54,727 nucleotides of DNA from Anaeromyxobacter oryzisoli (lineage in GTDB: Bacteria > Myxococcota > Myxococcia > Myxococcales > Anaeromyxobacteraceae), in assembly GCF_022690765.1 (NCBI RefSeq), contig NZ_JALCZA010000031.1, positions 1 to 54,727 of the forward strand. Direction: 5' to 3'. The notes under the pieces are model-generated. The model was not told where the DNA came from. It worked only from the letters and a program-made list of their open reading frames with translations, and made no database searches. Positions 40,501 through 48,600 of this stretch are shown in pieces (the stretch's first letter is position 1; each line of letters begins with the position of its first letter). A program made the position numbers and the translations under genes.

Positions 40501-43500
40501 ACTGGGCGGGCGGAGCCAACTGGGAGAGCAGCATCTCCGCCACCGCCGTCTCGCTCGTGGACGTGAACGGAGACGGCCTGCCGGACTGGGTCCGCCGCTC
40601 GCCGAGCGACCCGAAGTTCTACGTCATGCTGAACACGGGGGCGGGCTTCCTGTCCGAGCGCGCGTGGGCGATGCCGGCTTGGCCCGCGGCGGCCACGAAG
40701 CCGTGGATCAGCGGCCACGGCCTCTTCGGCGGCGCTGGAGACGCCCTGCTCCGCAAGGTCGCGAGCTCGGAGTTCATCGACGCGGTGGAGGTGAACGGCA
40801 CCTACAGCGCCCAGCCCAACGTGAACGCCGCCTTCAGCTACGGCATCATGATCGGGCCGCTCACACCCTGGCTCCACTTCTCCGTCGGCGGCGACGTCAC
40901 GCTGCGGCGTGTCTCAGGGTACCAGCTCGGGATGATGGACATGGACGGCGACGGGCTGGTTGACCATGTCCTCAAGGCGGAGGAGCGCGATCAGGGGTCG
41001 AACCAGGACGTGTGGGTCCGGCGCAACCAGCTTGGCGGCGCCAATCTGCTCGTCCACGTGGACCGGCCGCTCGGCGGGGCGATCGATCTGCACTACGCGC
41101 GGACCGGCAACACCGTGGAGATGCCCGAGAGCCGCTGGGTGCTCGACTGGACCGTGGTTCGCGACGGCCGGAGCGGCGCCGCGGGGGGCGCCATCGCGGA
41201 TGGCGGGCACGATCTGCGTATCGACGTGGTGTACGGGGTGGGGCGGTACGACCGCACCGAGCGGGAGTTCCTCGGGTTCGACTCGGTGACCACGACGAAC
41301 CCGCGCTACGACCGGATGCAGCCCGATGCCGTGGGAGCGCCGCTGCGCAAGGTGGTGCGCACGTACCGGAACGAGGCCATCGCCTTCAAGGGGCTGCTCG
41401 CCTCCGAGAGGCTGCTCGATGGGGACGGCAAGCTCTTCGTAGAGACGGTCAACATCTACGCGGACCCGTACCTCGAAGCCGGCTACCGGCTTCAGGACGG
41501 TGAGCCCGGCTGCGACGCGCGGCGCCCCTTCATGTTCACCAACGACCAAGGCTGGTGCGGGGTGCTGTTCCCCGCCCTGACCCGGACCGAGAAGCGCTTC
41601 CACGAGGGGCAGCCGACCGCTGGCGTCACGACCGAGCAGCGGTTCCTGTACGACACCTATGGCAACGTGAAGGAATTCACGGATCTCGGGGACGCAAACC
41701 CTGCCAACATAGCCGACGACGTTACGGCGTCGGTGGTCTATTGGGCCGACGACACGGCCGCGAAGCGGTACTACTCGGTGGCGCGCCCGTTCCGGGTCGA
41801 GGTGAAGGACGCGCGCGGGGGGCTGCTCCAGAAGCGCGAGGGATACTTCGACGAGCGCGGCAGCCTGAAACGGATCCTCTCGCTGATGGAGCAGGGCCGC
41901 ACCGTGGAGTCGAACCTCGAGTGGAACGACGACGGGCTCCTCCAGAAATATCTGGCGCCGGTCGTCGACTCGGTGCGCCAGACGTACACCTACGGCTACG
42001 ACCCGGTCGTCCGGACCTATGTGGAGCGGATCGAGGACGCGCACCACTACGTCTCCACGGCGAGGCACGACTACCGCTTCGGCGAGGTCAGGGAGACCGT
42101 AGACCTGAACGGGAATGTCACCAGCCGGGAGCTGGATGCGTTCGGGCGGATCCGGCGCATCTTCGGCCCCTACGACACCACGGTGCCGACCGTCGACATC
42201 GAATACGCCCTCTCGCCGCGTTTCCCGTACGCGCGCACCCGGAACCGCGGGCCCGACGGGCGCTCGATCGACACCGTCATCCTCGTGGACGGGCTGAAGC
42301 GAGTCGTCCAGACCAAGAAGACGGCCGAGGTCGCCACCTCGAGCGATGGCGCCTCGACGTCGGTGGGCTGGTCCGTGACGGGGCGGCAGGCGTTCGACGG
42401 GCTGCTCCGAGTGGTGGAGCAGGGTCAGAACGTCTTCGAGTACGGTTCGTCGCCGCTCTTCAACGACGTGCCGATGGTGAACTCGACGACCTACGTCCTC
42501 GATGCGATGGACCGGAAGACGCGGACCGACGAGCCGGTGGAGCCCTCCACTGGCGCGACGCACGCCGTGACCGACGTCGTTTACGGGTTCGGCGGGCTGG
42601 ACGGCGCGATCCGGTTCCGGGCCGAGGTGACCGACCCGGAGCGCAAGGTGAAGGTGATGTACCGCGATCCCGCGGAGCGGGTCGTCGCGGTGGAGGAGCG
42701 GAACAAGGGGGCACCCTACCTCACCCGGTACGCGTACGATCCGCTCGGCCAGCTCACGATCGTGACGGATGCGGCCGGCCATGCGACCCGCCTTGGCTAC
42801 GACCTGCTCGGCAACCGAACGTCGATCGACAACCCCGACACCGGGCTCGTGTCCTTCACGTTCGACGACGCGAGCAAGCTCTGGCAGAAGCGCACGCCGA
42901 ACCTGCGTGCGCGAAACGAGGCCATCACCTACCGCTACGACCTCGACCAGCTCGTCACGGTGGACTTCCCTGAAGCGCCTGACGTCACGTACGTGTACGG
43001 GCCCCCGGGAGCGCCGGGGAACGGCGCGGGACGCATCGTGAACGTGCTGGACGACGCCGGCAGCGAGCAGCGCGAGTACGGCAAGCTCGGCGAGACGATT
43101 CGCACCACGCGGGTGGTGAAGCCGCTCCGACCGGGCGACTTCGACAAGAGGTTCGAGACGCGCTTCCGCTTCGACTCGTTCGGCCGGATGCAGGAGATCC
43201 AGTATCCGGACCGCGAGACCGTGACGTACCAGTACGACGCCGGCGGCCTGGTGAAGAGCGCGACCGGCGTGCGGCCGGCGACGGCGCACTACCCGGCGGG
43301 CCAGGAGACCTATCTCCGGCTGCTCACGTACGACGTGTTCGGCCAGCGGCGTCGGGTCGAGCTGGGGAACGGCGCGGTCAGCACGTACACGTACTACCCC
43401 GAGAGCCGCCGGCTGGCCTCGCTGCGCACCGAGGTTCCCGGTCAGCAGCTCCAGGCGCTCTCGTATCGCTACGACCGGGTGGGCAACGTCCTCGGCATGA

Positions 43501-45191
43501 CGAACGCGCTGCCGCCGCCCACGTCGCAGCGGTCCGGACCGGTGAACTTCGCGTTCGGCTACGACGACCTGTACCGGCTCACCAGCGCCACCGGGAGGGC
43601 CGAGACCCGGCCGGGGATCAGCGACACCTTCGAGGCCACTTACGACTACGACCCGATCCACAACATGACGTCGAACACCCAGGTCCACGCGATCCGGTCG
43701 GTGCTGGACACGGGGGTGGATGTCGCGTTCCCGCCGAAGACGAACCACGCGTTCGGGTACGAGTACGGCGGGAAGGGGCCGCACCAGGCCACGAAGATCG
43801 GCGACCAGCTCCTGGTCTACGACGGGAACGGCAACACGGTTCGGGAGTGCCGGGATCACGGGGATCCGACCTGCACCTCGACCTCGGATCACCTGCGCCG
43901 GTACTACTGGAGCGACGACGATCGGCTCGACGCGGTGATCGACGGCGGTGGGCTGCACGTCACGCGGTTCGTCTACGACGCGGCCGGGGAGCGGGTGGCG
44001 AAGCTCGGTCGTGGCGGAGAGAGCCTCACCATCGGCCAGTGGTTCTCGCTGAAGGGCCGGAAGGCCGGGACGAAGCACATCTTCGTCGGCGAGACCCGCC
44101 TCGCCTCGAAGCTCCTGCCTCCGCCCGGATGGAGCGAGCCGGAGAGCCCGACCACGTCCACCGCGGCGGTTGTGACCGCTGCCGTGGCGACGAACGTGAG
44201 CGGGTGCGACCCGTCGGACTACCAGCCGCAGAAGTGCCCGGTCTACCCGGGCCCGGACCCGGTGCTGCAGCACCGGATCGACACCACGAAGGTGCGGCCG
44301 GCGACGTACTACTACCACCCGGATCACCTCGGCTCGACGAGCTGGGTCACCGATCAGAACGGGCGCGTGCACGAGCACGTGGAGTACTTCCCGTTCGGCG
44401 AGGTGTGGCGCGATCGGCGGAGCGAGTCCGACGGCGCGCCGGTGAAGGGGCAGCAGTTCCTGTTCACCGGGAAGGAGCTCGACGAGGAGACGGGGCTCTA
44501 CTACTTCGGGGCGAGGTACTACGAGCCGGTTCGGGCGAGGTGGCTAACGGCTGACCCGATCGTTGCTCTGCCATTTGGAAGTGTCGATCAGCGCAACGGG
44601 CAGGTTTATGGGTACCAAGTTGGAAGGCTTGGCCCGGCCAATACCTACGGCGATGACCCGAGCGATCCGGCGTCGCTGAGCCGTTACGCCTATGTCCGCA
44701 ATGATCCTTACAAGTATATCGATCCAGATGGAAGGGCGATAGCGCTCCCTGGTTGGGTAGCCAAAGTAATTGCCTTGTCGCAAGCGATTGAGGCCGAGGC
44801 GGTAGTGGTGTTGCGGTCAGCTATGTTGGGTGGCGCTGTTGGACTGCTCGTCGTGCCTGCCCCGACTGCAAGCTGGGATGATGCGCCGTATTGGACATAT
44901 TCGACGTCAGACAAGGGGCGGTTCGTCGGGCAGCCGGACGGGACGCTGGTCGACACTCACTCGACCCCTCCTGGGAGCTATAACCAGCCTGGCGGAGGGC
45001 GGACGGACATTTTACAAAAAGAAGATCATGGCGCAGGGCAAAGTCATACTCACGATCCGAAGATCCATGTGAATAGGGCAGGGAAGCGGTTCGTTAATGG
45101 GCGTGAGCAGCCTGGCCGCCCTGTGTCTGCTGAAGACGTAAAGAACATCGAATCGGGCAAGGCTCCTCGTTCGGAACCGAAGGGTCGGTAG
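34506..45191 (+). CDS. Giant SpvB/TcdB-like/Rhs repeat lipoprotein with C-terminal toxin domain
   Basis: A 3,561-aa product; ATG 34506 follows AAGGGGAGGGG. Layout: lipoprotein signal (lipobox LAAC, Cys17); N-terminal beta domains; a ZU5-like segment (about 530-650); SpvB domain (about 690-1020, LRFAYDSSAGNGWLGVGWDL); six NGDG-type calcium-loop motifs (near 1075, 1170, 1815, 1905, 2017, 2143); a TcdB-middle-like region (about 2170-2280, RTEREFLGFDSV); YD/Rhs repeats (about 2380-3160); Rhs core (3269-3409, YYYHPDHLGSTSWV to YIDPDGRA). The last ~150 residues are the variable effector. This is the BC cocoon of ABC toxins in one chain, with a lipid anchor instead of a TcA partner. GC falls sharply from about 44550. 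Confidence 0.88.
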   Translation: MSRTWTILAVVSLLAACGERTQAPSVDPRTIRLAAAVVTTEQRAPLNALTDRDTTTTVAIPAPSVLVATFDHEVEVREIRVAGAADVQLSVANMATLVGTSGWSGGVVEPPLRGREFRITVTATGASPRIGELELWGGGRPLAPRDVQALAEATRSGGMTFENVVVARADPATSVLQPAGTQQGDACMRSLLARPAAHVARRAYLVYEANVQRAVVLSRSVAGAAPSGGFWITATDHRRTVVDELDPEQLQKTAEVLLCLPSDATGPVTVNDLRLVEVLDDGTDPFDREAHARFAAELDGDDGTSATLMASSHELIFDRPTALHHAELRVTSAAGQAAVATRDSGTWSDAGAVQLAPPAASLPLDGRTADAVRLTLASSARADLPATSVSELVAAGSGVGPRVASPRLVITYPPPAFRDTTRVGERFGDRAFVQGWAESPAGPGTVEIGGASVAVAGAFSTPLSRPASDTGTWLVTVTARFPDGSELVRTLELSDDREAEVATGEVGSAVALSDDARFGRENQTGAGEVDGRGGKVTLGTEVSLEVPEGALSAKTALSITRKGPEVVPPLDPGMVNVTAPPQAGYRFLPRGQRFAKPVKVGLPYDPALLPEGVPPDDVRTYYYDEAAEEWRALPRVELQPARNRVVSETTHFTFMINAVLVLPDHPGPASFNPNSLKDLKAADPSAGLDLIEAPEANNMGTAQLALPVRLPRARGAYQPELRFAYDSSAGNGWLGVGWDLTVPSVQIDTRFGVPFYDGDERYLADGEQLVPSAGVTSEACEDGTTATRFRARIEKSFRRIRRCGSTPESYWWEITDKSGTVFVYGRHAGARLQSYRDDRIGQWMLEQVIDTHGNLTEYAYEHDQRDVGDASQGEDFRQVYLRSIRYPGKAVRDPGTAFGQVSEHGAYVVDLHGESTQTGSSVRPDVSSSARLGFKVVTRRRLGSVLVRLEPDCSSSADSCPPAETIREYRLGYETGSFGKSRVKKIAVYGAGPDGARPLFHEHAFRWTDADLSAPFDEPQAWKFPQGGDTLPMTRSEERGWGYHFYAGVGPAPDKIGGSGGYRRGGTQAEGETRSSLVDVNGDGLPDRLVTLGSCPDGRCVRVEFNQGAAGTLRPILPPGDPGADGPMSTLPLSRLGHERSASTNNAGQAGYGTAWVNAGFSSSWSESDVFLADADGDGRVDLVTGSGVLLNQPRSAGDAEFQFLPQAGLQEIATDPAAGDPDAAGVNDAITRTPSSPVLEWLAPYEGTVDVSGALAFAHDLQRPVDPAWDGVRLTLFRVSVDLAHSTYLTEQLLTVEKKLGDKAASPVSLQAVHVSPGSRLVFLLSTLSDVPVDTTGPTPLEAVSFAPVITYRGHDPSLVDPTGGKVWVFDASRDFRLAGQPMTALTVPVKGTLQIHSTLTKKLSTDWLHVCIQKFPAGAETGDRRCGETPAGVELLFDETYAPDKTFAGEAIEGSWSVASGDRLVFRVDSDLPVDPAATDWSIRGEMTSVCDGVGGTCRAPTADDAAYTRFSVDPYVPLHLPARGWPVGGDKLSPSPDPHAPEPWVAPAAGVYTISTRQEILEGGSTPRPVFISARTDTGVVFKQRLDEAPATITVTLAAGARLWFEAHSEVEFGETWRPTISGAVPPLRRTWDAVARASESVPLFSIFAGGYHGWRYGVWRSNDPFDAARLIIDPDDYASGDAAQNAETADRLAEGGEAAERLQLAAPLLPRRGGTRWTPDSPGLSPDVPGYVTRDGNTFITASGMHAALEGGLVQPGDGSVVAGQAFRIGKSVRKSGGSSRSFSAGVSYSIGSLNVSIGTGTTHQKSDVLDLNGDRVIDVVSGDGGSVDVRITGIHDLASRPPEHRAVALRTNKDVTLSAGLGVSNPWTKISPEDGIVRAVAGMLPGMGVGGGVNLSSTEEELVDINGDGLPDAVRRDGSCNGKPGFSVRLNLGTAFGAPDCYPAEDWSRPNLDDVSDAIRGAPGVSASMVSPNRVRRTTAITLQSNLGFAFAENWAGGANWESSISATAVSLVDVNGDGLPDWVRRSPSDPKFYVMLNTGAGFLSERAWAMPAWPAAATKPWISGHGLFGGAGDALLRKVASSEFIDAVEVNGTYSAQPNVNAAFSYGIMIGPLTPWLHFSVGGDVTLRRVSGYQLGMMDMDGDGLVDHVLKAEERDQGSNQDVWVRRNQLGGANLLVHVDRPLGGAIDLHYARTGNTVEMPESRWVLDWTVVRDGRSGAAGGAIADGGHDLRIDVVYGVGRYDRTEREFLGFDSVTTTNPRYDRMQPDAVGAPLRKVVRTYRNEAIAFKGLLASERLLDGDGKLFVETVNIYADPYLEAGYRLQDGEPGCDARRPFMFTNDQGWCGVLFPALTRTEKRFHEGQPTAGVTTEQRFLYDTYGNVKEFTDLGDANPANIADDVTASVVYWADDTAAKRYYSVARPFRVEVKDARGGLLQKREGYFDERGSLKRILSLMEQGRTVESNLEWNDDGLLQKYLAPVVDSVRQTYTYGYDPVVRTYVERIEDAHHYVSTARHDYRFGEVRETVDLNGNVTSRELDAFGRIRRIFGPYDTTVPTVDIEYALSPRFPYARTRNRGPDGRSIDTVILVDGLKRVVQTKKTAEVATSSDGASTSVGWSVTGRQAFDGLLRVVEQGQNVFEYGSSPLFNDVPMVNSTTYVLDAMDRKTRTDEPVEPSTGATHAVTDVVYGFGGLDGAIRFRAEVTDPERKVKVMYRDPAERVVAVEERNKGAPYLTRYAYDPLGQLTIVTDAAGHATRLGYDLLGNRTSIDNPDTGLVSFTFDDASKLWQKRTPNLRARNEAITYRYDLDQLVTVDFPEAPDVTYVYGPPGAPGNGAGRIVNVLDDAGSEQREYGKLGETIRTTRVVKPLRPGDFDKRFETRFRFDSFGRMQEIQYPDRETVTYQYDAGGLVKSATGVRPATAHYPAGQETYLRLLTYDVFGQRRRVELGNGAVSTYTYYPESRRLASLRTEVPGQQLQALSYRYDRVGNVLGMTNALPPPTSQRSGPVNFAFGYDDLYRLTSATGRAETRPGISDTFEATYDYDPIHNMTSNTQVHAIRSVLDTGVDVAFPPKTNHAFGYEYGGKGPHQATKIGDQLLVYDGNGNTVRECRDHGDPTCTSTSDHLRRYYWSDDDRLDAVIDGGGLHVTRFVYDAAGERVAKLGRGGESLTIGQWFSLKGRKAGTKHIFVGETRLASKLLPPPGWSEPESPTTSTAAVVTAAVATNVSGCDPSDYQPQKCPVYPGPDPVLQHRIDTTKVRPATYYYHPDHLGSTSWVTDQNGRVHEHVEYFPFGEVWRDRRSESDGAPVKGQQFLFTGKELDEETGLYYFGARYYEPVRARWLTADPIVALPFGSVDQRNGQVYGYQVGRLGPANTYGDDPSDPASLSRYAYVRNDPYKYIDPDGRAIALPGWVAKVIALSQAIEAEAVVVLRSAMLGGAVGLLVVPAPTASWDDAPYWTYSTSDKGRFVGQPDGTLVDTHSTPPGSYNQPGGGRTDILQKEDHGAGQSHTHDPKIHVNRAGKRFVNGREQPGRPVSAEDVKNIESGKAPRSEPKGR

Positions 45192-45195
45192 AGCA

Positions 45196-45675
45196 ATGAG
45201 CACGGTCAAGCTGTTGAGTGGTTCTGAGTCAGCCGAAATTACCCGAGATGCGCGGGTGGCGGCTATTCGGTGGGATGTTGTGTCATGGGGGCTTGTGCTT
45301 GATCTTGATGCGCCCTTGTCGGAAGGAGCGGATGTGCCGATGAGGAGGGCGTGGCTGGTGTTTGAGGATGTCTCCGATATTTCGTGGCCGATGAACCGCG
45401 CACGCTTGCCAAACGGTTGCTGGCTCGCAAGCGAGATAGGTATGGTTCCGGCTAATGGTGGAGTTGAATATAGGTTCAACGCGCTTCTCCCGCGTTTTCG
45501 AGATGACGACAGTATGGAGGAAGAGCCTGCTCAAACCGTAACTATCAAAGCGCGAGCGCTGCGCGGTGTCCGGTCCGAAGGGGCAGCGATGCCGGGAGAG
45601 TGTGGTGTTTCTTGGTCGGAACGAGTCCGGCTTGCGACCGATGAAGAGTTGATTGCCGCCCTCTCCTTGACTTGA
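45196..45675 (+). CDS. Putative immunity protein of the Rhs C-terminal toxin
   Basis: A 159-aa product starting 4 nt after the Rhs stop, with AT-richer codon use matching the toxin tip and unlike the genome average. It has no signal peptide and is acidic overall (DDDSMEEEP), as expected for a cytoplasmic antitoxin. No family was recognised. Position directly behind a polymorphic toxin C-terminus is the standard place for the cognate immunity gene, so the function is by context only. Confidence 0.7.
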   Translation: MSTVKLLSGSESAEITRDARVAAIRWDVVSWGLVLDLDAPLSEGADVPMRRAWLVFEDVSDISWPMNRARLPNGCWLASEIGMVPANGGVEYRFNALLPRFRDDDSMEEEPAQTVTIKARALRGVRSEGAAMPGECGVSWSERVRLATDEELIAALSLT

Positions 45676-45779
45676 GGTCGAGCGTCTTTTGGCTCTTCGT
45701 GACTGGTGGCCTGGATGAGATCGGGGCTGAACTCGAGACAGTCGTCGGAATCTGGGCGGGCGACGCAGGTGGAGGCGGC

Positions 45780-46724
45780 ATGAGCAGGAACGTTCTGTTT
45801 GCGCTCGCAGTGATCGCTGCCTCCGGGATTGGCGTTCTTGTAGATCGCCTCGCCGCGCCGCCCCGCCCGCTCGATGCAAGTACGGGCGAGGTGGTCGCGC
45901 GCGCGCGGCGCGTCGAGGTCCACGGCTCGGATCTCGAGGCGGCGCTGGCTGGCCCTGCTGGGGCGAACGCGTCAGCAGTGGTGGAGGGCATCGCCCGCAC
46001 CCGGTACCTCGCGCGCCTGGCCGAGGACGCCGGGCTGCAGCGTGATCCTGAGTTCACGCGCCAGTACGCGGAGTCCCTCGCAGCGCTGTACCTACAGCGG
46101 AAGTTCGAGGAGCCCGAGCGTAAGCGGGCCCCGGCGGACGACGAGGTCCGCGGTTATTTCGAGGCGCACCGGGCCGAGATCGTACGACCGGAGCGCGCCC
46201 GGCTGGCGCTGATCGCGCTCATCGCGGCGGCGCCGGACCAGCGCGCGAGCAAACGCAAGGCTGCCGACGCCGCCCTCGCCCAGCTCCGGGGGCGGACCGC
46301 CGACCCGTTCGCTTTCGGCGAGCTCGCCCGCGTCCGCAGCGACCTGCCGGAGGCCGCCGCCACCAACGGCGAGCTCCCGCCGCTGTCGCGCGAGGAGCTG
46401 ACGGACCGCTTCGGCGCACCGCTCGCCGACGCGGCGTTCAGGCTCGGGAAGACGGGCGAGGTGCACCCGGGCGTGGTGGAGACGGAGCGGGGCTTCTTCC
46501 TGGTGAAGCTGCTCGGGCGGGAGCCGGCCCGGAACCCGAGCTTCGACGAGCTGAAGGACGTGATGCGGGCGCGCCTCACGCGCGAGCGGCGGGAGCAGCA
46601 CCGGAAGGAGTTCCTCGACGCGATCTGGAAGGAGGCGGACATCCGGATCGACGAGGCTGCGCTGGCGCGGGCGGTGGGCGAGGCGAAGAAGCAGGAGCAG
46701 GCGCAGGCGAAGCAGCGGCGGTGA
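45780..46724 (+). CDS. PpiC/SurA-type (parvulin) peptidyl-prolyl isomerase
   Basis: A 314-aa protein. ATG 45780 follows GGTGGAGGCGGC. It has an N-terminal signal-anchor (NVLFALAVIAASGIGVLV) and a helical chaperone-like region (residues 40-165). The parvulin-like domain includes DPFAFGELARVRSDLPEA, AAFRLGKTGEVHPGVVET and GFFLVKLLGR. A Lys/Gln/Ala-rich tail ends the protein. It would fold secreted or outer-membrane proteins in the periplasm; next to a giant secreted Rhs lipoprotein it may serve that client (inference). Part of this gene is repeated as a decayed copy at 48279-48548. Confidence 0.82.
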   Translation: MSRNVLFALAVIAASGIGVLVDRLAAPPRPLDASTGEVVARARRVEVHGSDLEAALAGPAGANASAVVEGIARTRYLARLAEDAGLQRDPEFTRQYAESLAALYLQRKFEEPERKRAPADDEVRGYFEAHRAEIVRPERARLALIALIAAAPDQRASKRKAADAALAQLRGRTADPFAFGELARVRSDLPEAAATNGELPPLSREELTDRFGAPLADAAFRLGKTGEVHPGVVETERGFFLVKLLGREPARNPSFDELKDVMRARLTRERREQHRKEFLDAIWKEADIRIDEAALARAVGEAKKQEQAQAKQRR

Positions 46725-46776
46725 GCGCCCTTCGACTCGGCGCCGCGCATGGCGCGGCGCTACGCTCAGGGCGAAC
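46725..46776 (-). repeat. REP-like hairpin element, copy 3 (inverted)
   Basis: Begins at the base after the ppiC stop. In reverse it starts GTTCGCCCTGAGC and ends GAGTCGAAGGGCG, like copies 1 and 2, but the centre is a perfect 9-bp hairpin, GCGCCGCGC-atg-GCGCGGCGC (46740-46760). It may act as the terminator of ppiC. Confidence 0.7.
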
Positions 46777-46881
46777 GGGGACGTAGGGACCCGGGACAAC
46801 GCGTCTGTGCGAGTGCGTCGCTCGAGCTGAAGGAATGCGACGCACCTGCGCGCGACGGTCGGTCAACGCTGGGGGACATCA

Positions 46882-47412
46882 GTGAGAGAGCAAATGACGA
46901 ATGGATCGATCGGCCTGCTCGCGAGCGCGCTGGCGCTGGTCCTCGTGGCCTGCGGCGGTGGCTCGGACGGCGGCAGCACCGCGAGCCCTGGGACGGACGG
47001 TGGGACCGGCTCGCTCTGCGATGGAACCGCCGCGGTCACGGGCTGCAAGATGGCGTGGACCGGCGCGGAGACAGGGAGCGGGGACTGCCAGGCGTTCGGC
47101 TCCGACACTTCGCTGCTCGTCGGGACGCCGACGGCGAGCCCGTTCGCGAACCTCATCGTGAGGGACTTCGGAAAGATCGCCACGGTGGGGACGTACGGCC
47201 TCGCCGACGTGGCGGACGCGCTGGGGGGCCTGTCCAGCGACGTGGGCGTCTACCCGTACCGGCTGGCGAAGAGCCCGGTGGAGACCGTCGGGGTGATGGA
47301 CCTGCACCTCACCTCGCGCGATGTGCAGGGAGACTGGCACGGCTTCTTCAGGGCGACCGCCCCCGGCTCGCTGGGCAACGTCGGATCCGTGGAGCTCTGC
47401 GCGATCTTCTGA
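46882..47412 (+). CDS. Small lipoprotein, function unknown
   Basis: A 176-aa product from GTG 46882 (GGGGGA 5 nt upstream) or 172 aa from ATG 46894. It carries a lipoprotein signal (GLLASALALVL) with lipobox LVAC, then a Gly/Ser-rich linker and a compact domain with four more Cys (SLCDG, TGCKM, GDCQAF, ELCAIF) that could form two disulfides. No known domain was recognised. It lies within the toxin-associated region but uses high-GC codons like the chromosome. Confidence 0.7.
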   Translation: MREQMTNGSIGLLASALALVLVACGGGSDGGSTASPGTDGGTGSLCDGTAAVTGCKMAWTGAETGSGDCQAFGSDTSLLVGTPTASPFANLIVRDFGKIATVGTYGLADVADALGGLSSDVGVYPYRLAKSPVETVGVMDLHLTSRDVQGDWHGFFRATAPGSLGNVGSVELCAIF

Positions 47413-47601
47413 AGGTCGAGGACTTCCGAATCACTATTCGTGAGCCCGAAGGAGTGGATAGAAGGGCGCGATCTCGGTCGCTGGGCAGAAGCGCGGCGCG
47501 AACGGAAGCGGAATTCACGATGACATAGGCGATTCGCTGGTTCGAGACTGCGAGTCTGTGCTCGCAATCTGCGGGCTCCGGGCCACGGCGAGATGCCAAA
47601 C

Positions 47602-48111
47602 TCAGGCGAGCTCTTCGGGCCCCTCCACGATGAATGCTCTTCCGAGATGAACCCGTTGATCGGCACGTGGAGAAACGACTAATTCGAGTTTCTTGAAATC
47701 AATGGTCACCTCTTCGCATGGATCGAACAGCAGGCGGTGCGAAAATACGGAATCATCATCGATATCCACTTCGTCGTAGAGCAGTTCGGTCTCGCGGCTC
47801 AGGGCCGCCCTCTGCAGTGATTCGATTCGAGATGAGCCAAGCATTGCTCCGCTGTAGGTCAATTGGGCCTGGATGTAATTCTGGTACGCGTCTGTACAAA
47901 CGATCGTAAGCTGCAAGCGATTCAGGTGTGAGTTCCAGATGACCTGCTCGATGATGCCATCATGTACGCTGATTTCATGGACCAGGCGAACCATTGCTGG
48001 CGGCAACCGCGGAGTAATTTCAGCAACTCGGGCGTGATAAGCCTCCTTCGCCTGGTCGCTCACGTCATCGCTCAGCTCGCCTGACGCCCAGCCTCTGGTG
48101 AAGTAGCGCAT
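47602..48111 (-). CDS. DUF4085-like protein, possible orphan immunity gene
   Basis: A 169-aa soluble protein beginning MRYFTRGW, which resembles the start of DUF4085 proteins (MKYFT..W), with LHEISVHDGIIEQV and LLYDEVDI later, also reminiscent of that family. It is AT-richer than the chromosome and lies alone on the minus strand beside a decayed ppiC copy. This setting fits an orphan immunity or antitoxin gene left from a lost Rhs cassette. An in-frame ATG at 48123 is an alternative start. The family assignment is from memory and moderate. Confidence 0.6.
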   Translation of the reverse strand: MRYFTRGWASGELSDDVSDQAKEAYHARVAEITPRLPPAMVRLVHEISVHDGIIEQVIWNSHLNRLQLTIVCTDAYQNYIQAQLTYSGAMLGSSRIESLQRAALSRETELLYDEVDIDDDSVFSHRLLFDPCEEVTIDFKKLELVVSPRADQRVHLGRAFIVEGPEELA

Positions 48112-48278
48112 GTGTAGAATCATAGAGGACGGATGCAGTTGCGTCACCCAGCGTCCGCCCTGCAGCTGACGCTCGGTAACCATCAAATGTGTTCCGCGCC
48201 GGCGGGGGTACGCCACCCGGATAATCGATCGCTCGAGCCTCGGCTTGTAGGCGTCCGGAGACAGGATGCTCGGAAAGC

Positions 48279-48548
48279 GAGATCGTACGCCCGGAGCGCG
48301 CGCGGCTGGCGCTGATCGGTTTATCGCGGCGGCACCGGACCAGCGCGCGAGCAAACGCAAGACTGCCGACGCCGCCCTCGCCCAGCTCCGTAGCGGATGA
48401 GCGACCCGTACGCCTTCGGCGAGCTCGCCCGCGTCCGCAGCGACCTGCCGGACGCAGCGGCCACGAACGAGGCCGCGCTGGCGCGGGCGGTGGCCGAGGC
48501 GAAAAGACAGGAGCAGGCGCAGGCGAAGCAGCGGCGACGAGCGGATGA
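48279..48548 (+). pseudogene. Decayed partial copy of the ppiC gene
   Basis: From GAGATCGTACG the sequence follows 46176 onward of the intact gene with scattered changes, including a TGA that breaks the frame after CAGCTCCGTAGCG. It then skips about 275 bases (from CACCAAC near 46378 to GAGGCTGCG near 46655) and continues to the last codons. Homology runs on through the REP-like element to about 48607 (46783 in the parent). This is a segmental duplication, not a separate gene. Confidence 0.85.
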
Positions 48549-48600
48549 GCGCCCTTCGACTCCGCGCCGCGCACCGCGCGGCGCTACGCTCAGGGCGAAC
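48549..48600 (-). repeat. REP-like hairpin element, copy 4 (inverted)
   Basis: Nearly identical to copy 3 and carried along with the duplicated ppiC tail. The central hairpin is GCGCCGCGC-acc-GCGCGGCGC, a 9-bp stem with the loop changed from ATG to ACC. Confidence 0.7.

Noticed and set aside
40914..44378. 1,154-codon open frame on the minus strand inside the Rhs gene
   Set aside because: Composition is Arg/Val/His/Pro shadow of the YD-repeat codons; no start context and no family. The plus strand is clearly coding.
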